A model generated the notes under the pieces. The model was not told the origin of the DNA. It saw only the letters and a program-made list of their open reading frames with translations, and made no database searches. A DNA stretch of 5,077 nt from contig CAMDAY010000155.1 of assembly GCA_945888895.1 (NCBI GenBank), positions 1-5,077 on the forward strand. The letters run 5' to 3'. Origin of the DNA: Dehalococcoides mccartyi (lineage in GTDB: Bacteria; Chloroflexota; Dehalococcoidia; UBA2979). A program made the position numbers and the translations under genes. Positions 4,651 through 5,077 of this stretch are shown here, in pieces (position 1 is the first letter of the stretch; each line of letters opens with the position of its first letter).

Positions 4651-5077
4651 ATGCCGGCGGATGAGCAGCGCTGCGTCTGGGCGCGGGGCAATGACGACCT
4701 GATGCGCCGATACCACGACGAGGAATGGGGCGTCCCCGTGCGCGACGGGAGGGTGCTCTTCGAGTTCCTGACCCTCGAGGGCGCGCAGGCGGGCCTCTCC
4801 TGGCGCACCATCCTGCATCGTCGAGAAGGGTACCGGGCCGCCTTCCACGGCTGGGACCTCGCGGCCATCGCGGCGATGGGCGAACGGGATGTCGAACGGC
4901 TGCTCCTCGACCCCGGGATCGTGAGACACCGCGGCAAGATCGAGGCGACGATCGGGAATGCGCGGGCGACGCTCGACCTCGGCGGGCCCGAGGCGCTGTC
5001 CGAGTTGGCATGGGGCGTCGTGGGCGGTGCGCCGCTCCTGTGCGACCGGGCGAGCCTTGAGGCGCTGCCGGCGGAGA
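4651..5077 (+). CDS. tag: 3-methyladenine DNA glycosylase I (Tag), 3' end missing
   Basis: This base-excision repair enzyme removes 3-methyladenine from alkylated DNA. The first 142 codons are present and the frame is open to the window edge; E. coli Tag has 187 residues, so roughly a quarter is missing. Family hallmarks are clear: Cys8 and His22 (YHDEEWGVP) match the N-terminal zinc ligands of E. coli Tag, Glu43 in LEGAQAGLSW matches its base-recognition Glu38, and Trp51 its Trp46. The DVERLLLDPGIVRHRGKI segment with IGNARA is the strongly conserved DNA-binding helix region. The C-terminal zinc ligands lie outside the window. ATG at 4651 has GAGGAG (4638-4643) seven bases upstream; the GTG at 4648 is too close to it. 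It sits downstream of the cupredoxin terminator and so probably has its own promoter, possibly using TATCCT near 4593-4598. Confidence 0.96.
   Translation, partial: MPADEQRCVWARGNDDLMRRYHDEEWGVPVRDGRVLFEFLTLEGAQAGLSWRTILHRREGYRAAFHGWDLAAIAAMGERDVERLLLDPGIVRHRGKIEATIGNARATLDLGGPEALSELAWGVVGGAPLLCDRASLEALPAE

Overview
The window comes from a GC-rich bacterial chromosome (roughly two-thirds G+C by eye, strong G/C preference at third codon positions, GTG starts). All recognisable genes are core or ordinary accessory genes: a Xer-type tyrosine recombinase, excinuclease subunit UvrC, a three-gene tRNA cluster, a blue-copper lipoprotein and the start of 3-methyladenine DNA glycosylase I (Tag). The sequence alone does not settle the phylum. 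An auracyanin/rusticyanin-like copper site on a lipoprotein, CCA-encoding tRNAs and the small-protein/uvrC arrangement would fit Chloroflexota or a similar high-GC lineage, but that is inference.

Layout. Bases 1-144 have no convincing gene, only a G-rich inverted repeat. The minus strand carries, in order of transcription, a tRNA cluster Val(CAC)-Leu(CAG)-Arg(GCG) (3913 down to 3618), an unrecognised 86-residue protein (3492-3232), uvrC (preferred start 3171, stop at 1264) and a xer recombinase gene (1047-145). The 1048-1263 gap between uvrC and xer holds a good promoter candidate for xer and a leader with a perfect 12-bp hairpin. The plus strand carries the cupredoxin lipoprotein (4098-4535), a strong hairpin terminator (4559-4589) and tag (4651 to the window end, 3' part missing). 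The 184-base divergent region between tRNA-Val and the cupredoxin gene holds a tRNA promoter candidate and a hairpin next to the cupredoxin ribosome binding site.

Functionally, two DNA-repair genes (uvrC, nucleotide excision; tag, base excision) and a chromosome-dimer-type recombinase lie close together, with an exported electron-transfer protein between them. There is no sign of a phage, insertion sequence, CRISPR array, toxin-antitoxin pair or defence island, and I do not see a convincing undescribed system. The points most worth a second look are the tRNA-Arg with a GCG anticodon (most bacteria use ACG, edited to inosine), the structured xer leader, the apparently leaderless uvrC start, and the small protein of unknown function just upstream of uvrC.
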